The notes: generated by a model not told the origin, from the sequence alone. Counted from the first letter of the stretch, positions 1 to 9,827 are shown. The stretch is 64,000 bases of DNA from Blattamonas nauphoetae (GCA_033064195.1 JARBJD010000098.1:1-64000), one strand, 5' to 3'. Numbers and translations are program-made.

Positions 1-1743
1 CAACAACAACTCATGTCCGAACATCACATCAATTATTTCTGAATGATGGAGCACAGTACTTCCATCCGGAATTGAAACCAATCAGGGAATCCACGATTCT
101 ACAAAGGACAAGAGATAATCATTCCGTTGACTGGTAATCAAGATATTTGTCAAATCGATGATCTGTTCATTACGTTCACAATGACAGCAACATTGAAACT
201 CAATAATTGGCAAACTACAGCTGGTAAAATTGGATCCTACATGAATGAGAGAATCTTCATCTTCGTTGGACTCAAACATTCAGCATCAATCTTTCGTGAC
301 CTCACTGTTCTTCACAACAATCAGAGAATCATCAGCACAACAACTAATGACGTGTCAATGGAGTCTCACATCTACAATATGATCAAACCGAAGAGTCAAT
401 TGGAGAATCGAAAACATTGTCACACTCCATGGCAGAATGCTTGGAATCATGATGAATCTGTTGCTGGTGTTTATATTCCTTTATCAGACTTCACAACAAC
501 TTCTGGAACTGGAGTATTCAAAGACAGTATTGATGTACCTATTCGTGTGTCAATCAATCTTGAAGATCTTCTCATCTTCTCTGGAATGACTGACTATCCT
601 GCGTGTCTCTTTGGAGATTTGAAACTGAGCGTTCACATCAATGAAGATGCATTTGTGTGTTGTCCAGGTAATCCTGAACTCACTCTGAAGAACACACTTT
701 CATTAATCGTTACTGGGACTGCTGCAGCCTAAGATACATCAATTGCCGATTGTATTCAGCATCGTCCCTATTTCTTAAACAATCTCGTAACCTCATGCAC
801 AAAGAACTTCGTTCAAATTGGTCAATCATTTCTGCAACCATCAGTTACGAAAGACATTGTGTATTCATCAGCTGGTACAGTTACGACAGAACCAGAATAC
901 GTGGATCAGTACATCTCACTAAACATCACCGAGTATCAAATTGATGATGTGTATTGCATGAGCTCTGGATACAATATGAAAGAAATTGCGAAAGAGAATC
1001 TCAAGAAAATGTATCAGGATCGTCCAGGAACTATTCCAGCAGAAAAGATATCGTTCTATCCATTTCAGAAGACACCAACTGAAACAGACATTAATTGCAC
1101 TCAACAAATGGTGGTTGTTAATGCCAAGGACATCATGCTTCTCTTCCGTCACTACGACAATGAAGTCACTTGTTTCCACAATCCAATGCAGAAGGATATC
1201 CAAGTAAATCTACTCGACAAATACTATCCAGATCAACCGACAACAACAATTGGAGCTCGCTTCTATCAATTTGCATTCTCGACTCTTAATCTCGATTCCT
1301 ATCTAGCTGTTCCTGACGACTTGGAGCGATCACTGACAGATTCTCTCGTTGAAGAGAAACTCACTGGTGACGGAACATATCCTCGTGAAACAATGACAAG
1401 AGTGCGACCGATTCATGACAACACTGACTTCCTTTTGTGCTTTTCAACACAGAGAAGTGGGTGTCCAACGAACTGTAATGATTCCATCAGTTCCAAAGGA
1501 AACGTTCCTGTCACTTTAAGATCATATCCCATGTATCAAGGTAAGCTGGACACATACTACAATGTATACAACCCAAGTCAAAGTGGTGGTGATATGACAA
1601 CATTCACTCATCCTCCAGCACCAATTTTAGTAACAACAGCAACCACATGGTGGGTATTACGATACAGTAATGGCAAACCGAAAGTGGAGTACTATCCAAA
1701 TCACACATTGAAAGCGTTGCACAAAGATTTAGGAATCTTGTAG
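1..1743 (+). pseudogene. Capsid-like protein 1 of P1 (fossil copy)
   Basis: This is the P1 counterpart of the 619-residue P2 protein at 23944-25803, nearly identical over long stretches; the 5' end falls outside the window. The family looks like a Polinton capsid protein with two jelly-roll-like halves: beta-rich, about 600 residues, with conserved blocks such as FVGLKHSASIFRDL and ending in a Trp-rich TTWWVLRY segment. It lies immediately before the second capsid-like gene, with an AT-rich leader between them. The copy is broken (about one or two interruptions), so it is treated as a fossil. Capsid identity is inferred from size, gene order and paralogy to the following gene, not from a structure comparison. 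Confidence 0.7.
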
Positions 1744-1773
1744 AGACAAAACAGTAAAAGAAATTATTAATAT

Positions 1774-1795
1774 TGTATTTTTTATTTTTCTATAA
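1774..1795 (+). promoter_or_regulatory. AT-rich leader motif before capsid-like gene 2 of P1
   Basis: The segment reads T/A-rich with the core TTTTTATTTTT followed by a short spacer and TATAA directly against the ATG at 1796. The same arrangement precedes most genes of both Polintons: 3518-3545, 12167-12202, 16566-16581, 18635-18654, 22603-22630, 23243-23266, 23595-23612, 23922-23943, 25866-25887 and 27575-27600. It resembles poxvirus-type late promoters, which also run into TAAATG, but that function is an inference from position only. Confidence 0.6.
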
Positions 1796-3475
1796 ATGAG
1801 AAGTATCAGATCAAATCAATCCAAACCAACATCGACATTAATTGAGCAAATTGAAGTGCAATCATACTTACCGAAACAGTGGGATTCAGAGCCACACATT
1901 TATTCCATCCAAGAAGTGCATCCAACGAATCCACCTATGCCTTGCAGAATCGGAGATGAGATTGAAGTTCCACTGTGTTATGATGGTCATGATGTGACTG
2001 AGTTTGCGAAGAGTCATTTACGAATAGATCTAACGATCACTGTTCCGTATGAGCAACCGACGACAGACAGAAACTACTACCCTAACATGTATGCAATGTT
2101 CTACGGATATAAGTCATCATCAGATGCAATTCGAGATATGAGACTCGTTGATAGTCATGGTAACATTATTGACAATACACTCCAGAATAATCATGTTCAC
2201 GAATCATTTCTGTATCATACATTCAAGTCATTTGAAGAGAAAAACAACATGAAGTATTGCTACAGTCTTTTTGAAAATGTTCAGAGAATGGATCCAAGTG
2301 TTTGTGGATGCTACTTTTCTCCAACTCCAAATACTGAAACAGTGTTCCCAATTACAATTCCTCTGGTTATTCCGTTTGTGAATTTACTTCCACTGAGTAC
2401 TTTTGACCAGTATCCAAATTCCATCTTTGGCAATTTACGTTTGAGATTTCATTTGACAACTGATTCACTTGTGTACTGTCCGATTCGAGTACCCACAGTC
2501 ATTCGAAAAGGACTTGAACGATACGTGGAGAAAGATCCAACAGGAAAATATACTACTCACAAATCTCATCACGCACTATTACAAGATGGAGAATTCACAA
2601 ATGTGACTCAAGAATTCACACAAATCGGAAATCCAGTTTATCAATATTATACATATTCAGATCCAGATCCAAGTACTGGAATTGTGCATACTACAGTTAA
2701 ATCAACCACTTCCACGGTTCTGAGTTCATCGGTGGACAAAGTCACTTCTATTTGCTACGGATATCAAATCACTGATGCAACGAAGCAATCCCTCTTCAAC
2801 ACGTATTCAAAGACATTGTACGTCTTGAAAGCAGAAAGAATTGACACACAATCATTTCAATCATCTGCAAATGCAATGGGAGTGAGATCAAACATTAGTA
2901 TCAAACTCAACAATCTCATGAATCTTATGTGCTTATTCCCCGATCGACCAAACGAGTGTACAGTCTTCAGAAATCCTCAATATGTTGGTCACTTCGAAAT
3001 GCTAGGAAATAACTATCCCAATTTCCCAATGTCAACAAACTCACCAGAGTTCTATCAAATGATGATGGTGAACGGTGATTTCATTGGCTGTTCTGCAACA
3101 CAAGAGTTTGAGAATTCCATTTGTGAACCTCGCAACTACGTCTTTGGTGGAAAGGAGAGCAGGAAACTGAGACCATCAACAGATGCGACTTCATTCACAT
3201 TTATGGTTCCAACAGATCGAAGTGAAATTGCTGGTGGAGAAGAAGGCATATCGACAGCAGAATCAGTGAACATTGTCTTCAGAGGAACCCCAATCAAACA
3301 AGGCGAACCTGATCCATATTTCACATCAACTCCAGAAGGACCTCCTCCGCCGATTCTAGCATTGCATCAAGCATCATATTGGCTGTTCTGGATTGAGAAT
3401 GGACAACCACGAGTGCGATACGTTATTGATCGCCGACTCCAAGAAGCATATGAAGAAGTGAAGAGAGGATATTAA
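1796..3475 (+). CDS. Capsid-like protein 2 of P1
   Basis: An open frame of 559 residues, closely related to P2 25888-27576. Blocks match those of capsid-like protein 1 in the same order: a FYGYKSSSDAIRDMRL block aligns with FVGLKHSASIFRDL, and a YPNSIFGNLRLRFHL block aligns with YPKCLFGDLKLSVHM. Proteins 1 and 2 are therefore paralogues that probably share a double jelly-roll-like fold. Two diverged segments, near residues 90-110 and 235-290, look like exposed loops compared with the P2 copy. The start at 1796 is fixed by the AT-rich leader ending at the ATG. The capsid role is inferred from the Polinton context. Confidence 0.75.
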   Translation: MRSIRSNQSKPTSTLIEQIEVQSYLPKQWDSEPHIYSIQEVHPTNPPMPCRIGDEIEVPLCYDGHDVTEFAKSHLRIDLTITVPYEQPTTDRNYYPNMYAMFYGYKSSSDAIRDMRLVDSHGNIIDNTLQNNHVHESFLYHTFKSFEEKNNMKYCYSLFENVQRMDPSVCGCYFSPTPNTETVFPITIPLVIPFVNLLPLSTFDQYPNSIFGNLRLRFHLTTDSLVYCPIRVPTVIRKGLERYVEKDPTGKYTTHKSHHALLQDGEFTNVTQEFTQIGNPVYQYYTYSDPDPSTGIVHTTVKSTTSTVLSSSVDKVTSICYGYQITDATKQSLFNTYSKTLYVLKAERIDTQSFQSSANAMGVRSNISIKLNNLMNLMCLFPDRPNECTVFRNPQYVGHFEMLGNNYPNFPMSTNSPEFYQMMMVNGDFIGCSATQEFENSICEPRNYVFGGKESRKLRPSTDATSFTFMVPTDRSEIAGGEEGISTAESVNIVFRGTPIKQGEPDPYFTSTPEGPPPPILALHQASYWLFWIENGQPRVRYVIDRRLQEAYEEVKRGY

Positions 3476-3545
3476 TGCATAGCATTTCTAGAATGACAGA
3501 GTCATATTACTAAATTGAATATTTTATTTTTTGTAGAAATCACAA

Positions 3546-3956
3546 ATGGTCAAGCGTTACTTCTCAATTCAGAATTCTCACACTGCTCAACTCCCTCCTG
3601 ATTTTACCAATTCAAGAAAACAAAAATACATCTACTTTCTTGACTGCAAACTCATCCATGTGAAAGAAGAGATTAGTGATGCATCGACAGTCATTTCAAA
3701 AGATGTACCGCAGCACATAACAATCCATGGTGATTGGATCCAGACTGATGCATTCAATGATTCATATGTTGCTTTCTGCAATGAACAGATTGCGAAGCGA
3801 AAGACGTGGGAATTAACTACTCGACAATCTATTGTGAAGATCTGGTTCAAAGACAGTTCTGGTGATTCAATCGAGATGGAAACATCAGAGACAATCAATG
3901 GAAAAATAATAAATGAGTATTATGAATTTCTGGTTGATCTCATGTTGGAATACTAA
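3546..3956 (+). CDS. 136-residue Polinton protein downstream of the capsid-like genes (P1)
   Basis: A small open frame, almost identical to P2 27609-28019 and in the same place after capsid-like gene 2. It starts MVKRYFSIQN and alternates hydrophobic and polar residues in a beta-rich way, with no signal peptide or membrane span. It could be a minor virion or penton-type protein, but no family is recognised. Its 3' end overlaps the convergent S74 gene by 17 bases, an arrangement kept in P2. The AT-rich leader upstream (TATTTTATTTTTTGTAGAAA) supports the start. Confidence 0.7.
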   Translation: MVKRYFSIQNSHTAQLPPDFTNSRKQKYIYFLDCKLIHVKEEISDASTVISKDVPQHITIHGDWIQTDAFNDSYVAFCNEQIAKRKTWELTTRQSIVKIWFKDSSGDSIEMETSETINGKIINEYYEFLVDLMLEY

Positions 3957-4860
3957 TCAGTGTATTATATTTTTGGATCAGTTCATTGATGAGTGTCTGT
4001 TGTTGTCCAACAATAGAGCACAATTCCTGAATGGCTTTCACACAGAAGCAAGAGAGTTCTGCATAATCAACTTGAAGACAATCTGGATTGGAATCATTCA
4101 CAACTTCAGGGAATATCTCTTGGATCTGTTGTGCAATCACACCAATGTGCTTCTTCTCTCTTTCCTTCTTCAAGCATTCACATTTCTCTTTGCAATTCTT
4201 CAAGTGTTCTTCATCCGTCTCCTTCTCTATTTGCTTTGTGACTTTGTTAATCTTCGAGTCGAATGTGTTGAACTGATACTGCACAATTTCGACTTTATTC
4301 AGTTGTTCAAGAACATCAGGGTATGGCTCAATATTTCTTTTGACTCTTCTGTCTGACAGTTGAGAAAAACTTCCTGTTGTGGATATTGAAAACACTCCTG
4401 AACCTGTGTCCTCATCGTAGTAATACAATGCTGGTGTGTCACAGGGAGACCACATAATAATGCCATCACCATTGAACTGAATTCCAGATGTTTCTGCAAT
4501 CGATTGCGAAATTGAAATACCAGACTTAAATGTTGAAGCCGGATATGTTCCAGGATACTTCGGAAGTGATCCCTCTGATATATTCCACTTCGCTCCATTC
4601 ACATTGATCAATCCTCCAATTTCTGGAGTTGCAATACCAGCTGAACAAGTGATTGATCCTTTTGTTGAAACGACGTTTGGGATTGATGATATTGCTGTCT
4701 TGTGTGCTTCAGTTGTCTTCTTTAGTGTGTCGACTTCTTCCTGATTCGTTTCTAATTCCGTCTGTAGTGAGTGAATGACTGCTGCATTCTCAGTGATCGT
4801 CGAAAGACTATGATCAATCATTTTCTCAATCATTTGTGAATTGTATTTTTGTCGATTCAT
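3940..4860 (-). CDS. Fibre-like protein with C-terminal Peptidase S74 chaperone domain (P1)
   Basis: A protein of 306 residues on the opposite strand to the capsid genes. Residues 1-70 are helical and coiled-coil-like. The middle (about 85-165) is Gly/Ser-rich with a GSGVFSISTTGSFSQ stretch, like a fibre shaft. The C-terminal 140 residues match the intramolecular chaperone (Peptidase_S74) of phage tail fibres: SDRRVKRNIEPYPDVLEQL, then HIGVIAQQIQEIFPEVV, then a VDYAELSCFCVKAIQEL helix. In that family the domain trimerises the fibre and cuts itself off. A Cys/Lys-rich coiled-coil insert separates the two halves of the domain. The likely role is a receptor-binding spike or fibre; this is inferred. 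Confidence 0.75.
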   Translation of the reverse strand: MNRQKYNSQMIEKMIDHSLSTITENAAVIHSLQTELETNQEEVDTLKKTTEAHKTAISSIPNVVSTKGSITCSAGIATPEIGGLINVNGAKWNISEGSLPKYPGTYPASTFKSGISISQSIAETSGIQFNGDGIIMWSPCDTPALYYYDEDTGSGVFSISTTGSFSQLSDRRVKRNIEPYPDVLEQLNKVEIVQYQFNTFDSKINKVTKQIEKETDEEHLKNCKEKCECLKKEREKKHIGVIAQQIQEIFPEVVNDSNPDCLQVDYAELSCFCVKAIQELCSIVGQQQTLINELIQKYNTLISIPT

Positions 4861-4924
4861 TTTTTGTTTGCTCTTTCATTGAAATTAAAAAAAGACAAAA
4901 ATAGCCGTTGAGTAGTTCATGTTC

Positions 4925-6450
4925 ATGTTCGTGTAAGTTTCCTATGGACACCCCGATACTCCTTTGGGGACGATCTATCTCAATCCTTCTCAATGACTGC
5001 TACGCTCTCACAGAGAATAGCGAATTCCTTGAAGGGATAAGTCTTGGGTGGGCATGATTTATGGTCAAATTCTTGGTAAAGAATCTGAAGCCAACATGAA
5101 CCCCGTGGACAATCTTTCGATCATCCGTCTCCAATCCAACCTTCAATTCGTTCTACGCATCAGTCACGAGGGCACCATTTAGCCTGAGTATCTTGGAACG
5201 TTACGTCGAGGTCGCACACTTGCACTAACTGGACCTACTCTTCATATGCAAAATAAAAAATTCAAATAAAAAAATCAGCGTAAATTGTGTGAACACCCAA
5301 ATCATCCCAAATTCTTCTCTGAAAGAAAAGGAACCTGCTTGTACTCACCAACGAGCTCACAGCTGTACTTCCTCACTTCATTTTCCACAAACGATTGAGT
5401 GTAGTGTCGCCGTTGTGACATGTGTGGTCTGTTCCCTTGATTCCACAACTTTGGTTTTATCCTCCACTCAACACCTTCATGAACATAGATGACTGGGATA
5501 TTATGTCTGACATACTCAGAGACAAGTTCACAGTTCTCTTCTTTCATTGACTGAATCAAAGCTTGCTTGGCATCTGTTCGACGTCGTTCGTATGTAGTAT
5601 TCACTGTTGTCATTTAATACAAATTAAAAAATCAAAAAAAATAAAAAACATTTATGAAATGTGAAGTGAGGTGTTGGAACTTTTTATTTCTTGTTCCTTG
5701 TTGTGCCAGCTTTCATCTTGCTTCTTTCTTTTTTTGATTCTTTCTTCCGTGTTTCATTTTTTCATTCATTCAATTCATCATTCATCATTCAAGCCTTCAT
5801 CATTCAATCATTCATTCAAGTTTGTATGATTGTACCATGAGACAACCCGATACTCCTTTGGGGATCAATCTATCATGATCCTACTCAATGACTGCTGCTG
5901 GCGAATTCCTTGAAGGGTTAAGTCTTGGGTGGGCATGATTTACGGTCAAACTCTCTGTCGAGAATCTGAAGCCAACATGAACCCCGGGGCGGATTCCTAG
6001 AAATCCACCGTCTCCAATCCAACCTTCAATTCGTTCTACGCATTAGTCACGAGGGCACCATTTTGCCTGAGTGTCAAGGGAAATTACGTCGAGGTATCAT
6101 TTTTCAACTTGAAATTCAATCATTCATCATTCAAGCCTTCATCGTTCAATCGTTCATCATTTCCTTTATCAAGTCTTTGTATGATTGTACCGTAGGACAA
6201 CCCGATACTCCTTTGGGGATCACTCTATCATGATCCTACTCAATGACTACTGCTGGCGAATTCCTTGAAGGGCTAAGGTATTGGGGGGCATGATTTACGG
6301 TCACATTCAAGTGATGCCCACAGTGAACCCCCGGGGACAGCCTCCCAGCTCGTCCCGCTCCAATCCAACCTTCAATTCGTTCTACGCATTAGCCACGAGG
6401 GCACCATTTTGCCTGAGTATCAAGGGAAATTACGTCGAGGTTTCATACTT
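4925..6450 (+). repeat. Three copies of a ~270-300-bp repeat within P1
   Basis: Related blocks lie at about 4925-5225, 5825-6110 and 6180-6450, all in the same orientation. Shared landmarks in order are CGATACTCCTTTGGGG, CAATGACT, GCGAATTCCTTGAAGGG, GGGCATGATTTA, CCAACCTTCAATTCGTTCTACGCA, CACGAGGGCACCATTT and TTACGTCGAGG. Copy 1 is the most diverged. They are absent from the matching part of P2, so they were added to P1 or lost from P2. No open frame is shared. They could be a SINE-like or structured-RNA repeat; no known RNA family was recognised. Confidence 0.75.
5302..5613 (-). CDS. Small 'EGxEW...RPH' repeat protein, P1
   Basis: A frame of 103 residues related to the P2 protein at 11770-12159. 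It has the recurring unit ENCELVSEY followed by a hydrophobic strand, EGVEWRIKPKLWNQGNRPH, and then YTQSFVENEVRK leading into a second unit. The pattern (strand, H/C-EGxEW, Gly-x-RPH) recalls the tandem zinc-binding repeats common in giant-virus and phage nuclease-associated proteins, but without the cysteines; that likeness is an inference. The leader on its strand ends in AATTTGTATTAAATG, as for the P2 homologue. It occupies the position just inside the right terminal repeat. Confidence 0.6.
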   Translation of the reverse strand: MTTVNTTYERRRTDAKQALIQSMKEENCELVSEYVRHNIPVIYVHEGVEWRIKPKLWNQGNRPHMSQRRHYTQSFVENEVRKYSCELVGEYKQVPFLSEKNLG

Positions 6451-6452
6451 CA

Positions 6453-6640
6453 ACTTTTTTGGAAATTTTGAATTTTTGAATTTTTGAATTTTTTGAATTT
6501 TGTGAATTTTTGAATTTTTTGAATTTTTTGAAATTTTCCTAAGTATTTTTTTTTTGAATTTTTTTTTTGAATTTTTGAATTTTTTTAAATTTTTGAAATT
6601 GTTTTGGCATTTTGAAACTTTTTCATTTTTTTTGAAATTA
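6453..6640. repeat. Low-complexity T-rich tract (GAATTTTT)n
   Basis: A run of imperfect GAATTTTT/GAATTTTTT units with almost no C, directly after the third copy of the 270-bp repeat. It has no coding content; open frames across it are a by-product of composition. Confidence 0.85.
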
Positions 6641-6644
6641 AGAT

Positions 6645-6722
6645 TGCCCCTCGCCTGAATCGAACCACCCCCTAGAAACGGGTGGACATGGAACATACCC
6701 ACTGAGCTACTAGCTCCTGAAA
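6645..6722 (-). other. tRNA-like sequence (degenerate)
   Basis: On the minus strand a TAGCTCAGTGGG A-box and a GGTTCGATTC B-box are spaced as in a tRNA gene. The acceptor and T stems do not pair properly when aligned to these boxes, so this is more likely a tRNA relic or the head of a tRNA-derived SINE than a working tRNA. Confidence 0.4.
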
Positions 6723-6796
6723 ATGTTAGTTTCGACCTGTGCTTTATATCTCGAATGTTCAGATCTGCTATATCTTCCTTTTATCGTCTACCTATC

Positions 6797-7025
6797 TACC
6801 CTCCTTAAAAAGCATGACTTTATCACGGGAACGACTTTTTTACCCTCGTTAAAAAGCAAGACTTTTTCTCGTCAGCGATTTTTTCAAAATATGTTAGATT
6901 TTCCTTTTTAACTTTTTACCCTCGTTAAAAAGCATGACTATTTCACGGGAGCGATCTGCTAAATCTTAATTCTTGGCCACTTGTTACCCTCGTTAAAAAG
7001 CATGACTTTTTCACGGGAGCGTTTT
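6797..7025 (+). repeat. Four short repeats TACCCTCGTTAAAAAGCATG...
   Basis: Units of about 40 bases start at 6797, 6841, 6917 and 6985. Each reads ACCCTCGTTAAAAAGCAtGAC, then CTTTTTCACGGGAGCGA with small changes; spacing is uneven (44, 76 and 68 bases). They lie between the two tRNA-like segments. No function is recognised. Confidence 0.8.
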
Positions 7026-7127
7026 TGCTATATATTGAATTTCTTGACAAAGTTTTCAAATTTTAAATCTGCTATCGTGTCTTTTTTTCGGGTATAAAGT
7101 TTCTGATTTTTCGGGATAATTTCAGGA

Positions 7128-7370
7128 CCGGATAGTCTAGTGGTAATGGTGAGTGCACGCACTACTACTACTAAGCTGAAGGTCCTAGGTTCAATTCCTG
7201 GCGGAAGCATTTAATTTCACATATCACTGCCCTTTGGCATGGTCTAGGCCCTTGGCAAGACCAACGTACGTCTCCGGAACTCAAACCGATAAAAATGAGT
7301 TCCGATGCCGGTCTAAAAGGGACCGATGAGAAGGGTCGCAACCTTCGGAACCTTGAAAAAATACACCAGC
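7128..7370 (+). repeat. tRNA-derived SINE-like segment
   Basis: A TAGTCTAGTGG A-box (about 7134) and a GGTTCAATTCC B-box (about 7188) have tRNA-like spacing. About 170 bases of unrelated body follow, with several self-complementary stretches such as GGTCTAGGCCCTTGGCAAGACC-type pairing. The T stem can form but the acceptor stem cannot, as in SINE heads. No second copy was found in the window, so the SINE call is tentative. Confidence 0.4.
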
Positions 7371-7424
7371 TTCCGCCAAAATCAAGGTTTTTGCATTTTT
7401 GAAATTTGACAAAAATAACAACTT

Positions 7425-8018
7425 TTAAGTCCTCTCATGATACTTATGCAAGTGAGGTCGATCTCCAAAGTACAACCAATTGTCCAAACGAACAGAATAC
7501 TCTTTTCCCGTTTCCAAACTACGATACTTGAATGGTTCAAGTACCTTTGTGTATGTTCCAACTAGTTCACAATTCTCTTTTTTCAATTCATTTTCAACAA
7601 ACGATTGTGTGTATCGTTTTCGTTTACCGAGGTGACTTCGTTCTCCTTTCATCCATTTCGATGGAATCACCTTCCATTCGATTCCTTCATGTCGATATGT
7701 GACTGATCCACTCGAACAAGTATATTCGGAGATCAGTTCACAATTTTCATTTTTCATAGATTCAATGAGCTTTTCCTTTGTGCACCAGTTTGCTGCTGAC
7801 AAATATTTACGGGGATGCTTGTGTGGTCTAGATCCTCTCACGAAGTTGTTTACATACACTCGATAAATTTCATCTGGTTTATCTTCGTGCACGTATTCGA
7901 AAGTGCTGGATACCAGATAGGTTGTTCCTTGTCGATTAAGAGTCGGTGGTGATTTCAGAATCAAATGTTCATTTTCCAAAATTTCTAGTAGTTGAGTTGG
8001 AGTTAAAGATGTTCCCAT
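7425..8018 (-). CDS. Repeat protein of the right terminal repeat (P1)
   Basis: A protein of 197 residues, homologous over its whole length to P2 30757-31350. It begins MGTSLTPTQLLEILENE, has a strand-rich N-terminal part (STFEYVHEDKPDEIYRVYV) and then two tandem repeat units. The first contains YRHEGIEWKVIPSKWMKGERSH and the second ENCELVGTYTKVLEPFKYR, ending RLDNWLYFGDRPHLHKYH. It sits about 150 bases inside the element terminus. Its place next to the ends of both Polintons suggests a role at the termini, but the function is unknown. Confidence 0.65.
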   Translation of the reverse strand: MGTSLTPTQLLEILENEHLILKSPPTLNRQGTTYLVSSTFEYVHEDKPDEIYRVYVNNFVRGSRPHKHPRKYLSAANWCTKEKLIESMKNENCELISEYTCSSGSVTYRHEGIEWKVIPSKWMKGERSHLGKRKRYTQSFVENELKKENCELVGTYTKVLEPFKYRSLETGKEYSVRLDNWLYFGDRPHLHKYHERT

Positions 8019-8160
8019 TTATTACTAATTAAAAAATAGAAATAAAAAATAAATAAACTTTGTTTCAGTCAGTCAATCAGTATTGAGAATCTGACTGATT
8101 TATTTAGATTCTCCCAAGAGTAGTATCGTCTAATGTGAAGGGGTTCCACATTCGCCTATA

Positions 8161-8168
8161 TCACTACT
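8161..8168. repeat. Right terminus of P1 (TCACTACT)
   Basis: The sequence TATATCACTACT followed by GATCTG matches the P2 terminus (TACCACTACT followed by its target duplication). On the reverse strand both elements begin AGTAGTG. A short imperfect hairpin (AATGTGAA...TTCCACATT) lies just inside. The boundary is inferred because the left end of P1 is not in the window. Confidence 0.55.
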
Positions 8169-9827
8169 GATCTGAACCAACCATATCTATTTCTCAGTAA
8201 ATCCTCAATTTTAGGTGTATATTTTGACAAAGATTCCATAAACCATGAACACACTCATGAAAAGAGAATATTCGGTGATATATGTCATGAGAGATTGAGA
8301 TCACTGTTCTCGTGGAATTCTATGAGCATGTTTTGATGCTATAGCTGATGCAAAGAAGTGAAGGATGTGGTAGGAAGTTGGATGAGCTCACTCGTAAGCC
8401 TTGAGGACAACAGAGGATGAACTGAAGGAGAGGCTTCGCAGATCCCTGTGAGAGGAAGGAGAGAGAAAGAAATGACACATGCCTGATCGAACAAACCTTT
8501 CCTCATCAGCAACAGTATCATCGCCATCTATTTCTGCCTGAGAAAGTGAAAAATGTGTCATCGGATTCGACTCCAAGGCTAAATATCTTTCGTTTTCATC
8601 TCCATCAGATTATCTCCACATGATCGCTTCTTGATCCGACTATGTCATTGCTACTCGTAGCTGAAGTGGTAAATAACATGGTCTTCCTGTTTTCTTTGGT
8701 CGGTTCCATTTCTGATTGTATCGCGAGACCTTCTAGGAATTAGTGCTTTTCTGTGCATAGGAACAAGTGAAGAATGTGTTTGGTTCGTAGATAAATCTTT
8801 GAAATGCCAGATGGGCGGCATGAAAGAAGAATGAACAGATTCGCTTCCTCAGTGAGAGCGTCGTGATCTCTTCAGTCAGCGAAAGAGATTGAAGAGGAGA
8901 AAACTTTCACATCTGTTGTCTTTTCGCTGTCAGTATACGACCATCACTTTGTACCGTTCTCCTCGAAGTCCTGTGGTGGTGTTTTGTCAGCAGCTTTGAA
9001 TTCTGCATGATCCAGTTCAACTGTTTGTCGAGCAATCCATTCGTACCATTGCTGTCCATCAATCATTAATCGGTGCGATTGTCAATGCATATTGGCGAGA
9101 TTGTGGGTTGTTTCTGCGGTCGTGATCGTTGTTTGAACGTTGGAACATAGCAAACAGTAGAAGTGAAATGCCTTTAGAAATTGAGGATGAGGAAGGAGTT
9201 TAATTGCATACAAACTGATGATAATCACTTCAAACGAGAAGAACTAGGAAAGGAAATGTGAATGAAGATGATTCGTTGAACGTTCGTTCCCGACGTTCGA
9301 ATCTGGAATCATGTTCACTGAATAATCATCATCATTTGGTGGACAAATGCTGAGGAGATGAGGGAGACAGAAGATGATGATAGACGACGATGATCTCGAA
9401 GAAGATCGAAAATGAACTCAAAGATCGCAGTAGAAGAGAGATGAACGTACTATCGACTGTAGATCGGAGAAAATGCTATCGTGGGAGGGTGTAGTTGACA
9501 AAAATATCACCATCGGTCTCAAATTGGGTGAGAAGGAGATAAAGCGAGGAGTCAAAGAGATCCAGCCTCGTATCAGCCGAATGGTTGAGAGTGATGACCA
9601 ATGATGCATTGCATTGCTGTTTTTACCGACTATGAGATAGTGCAGTATATAGAGATTGATTGAGGGAAGAGAGAGGGATGAATGGAAGATGGGACGAAAG
9701 TGGAGTGGGTGGAGATGGATTGTCGTCATCCCCATTCCTGTTTGCTAATGTGGAAACAGTCGGAGGCATTGTTAGCTTGATGTTTTTTATGTTAAGTGGA
9801 AGTTGACAGATGAATCGGGGAGATCAT
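8169..9827. other. Non-coding spacer between the two Polintons
   Basis: No convincing gene, RNA or repeat was found in these 1.66 kb. Open frames are short and have no recognisable content. Composition is purine-rich on the plus strand (many GAAGA and GATGA runs), unlike the Polintons on either side, so this is probably host intergenic or decayed sequence. The last bases (9828-9833) form the P2 target duplication. Confidence 0.5.

Larger units (their letters stand above)
1..8168. mobile_element. Polinton/Maverick P1, right-hand part (left part outside the window)
   Basis: This is a virus-like DNA element of the Polinton (Maverick) family. From base 1 to about 4900 it parallels P2 from about 24050 to 28905, gene for gene and in the same order: two capsid-like genes, a 136-residue protein and an opposite-strand S74 fibre protein. 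It then has two small repeat-protein genes (5302-5613, 7425-8018), as at the right end of P2. Its right terminus is inferred at 8168, because the sequence ends in CACTACT like P2. The left end lies outside the window, so the target duplication cannot be checked. Between 4.9 and 7.4 kb it holds several short repeats that P2 lacks. The first capsid gene is broken at one or two places and the other genes look open. Sequence closeness to P2 suggests a fairly young copy. Confidence 0.85.

Noticed and set aside
6797-7025. A CRISPR array
   Set aside because: Repeats are imperfect, spacing is irregular, no cas genes occur and the context is eukaryotic.
7128-7210. A functional tRNA gene
   Set aside because: A- and B-boxes are present, but the acceptor stem does not pair and the anticodon arm is not clear.
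8169-9827. Host gene between the two Polintons
   Set aside because: Only short frames on both strands, with no splice pattern or family likeness.
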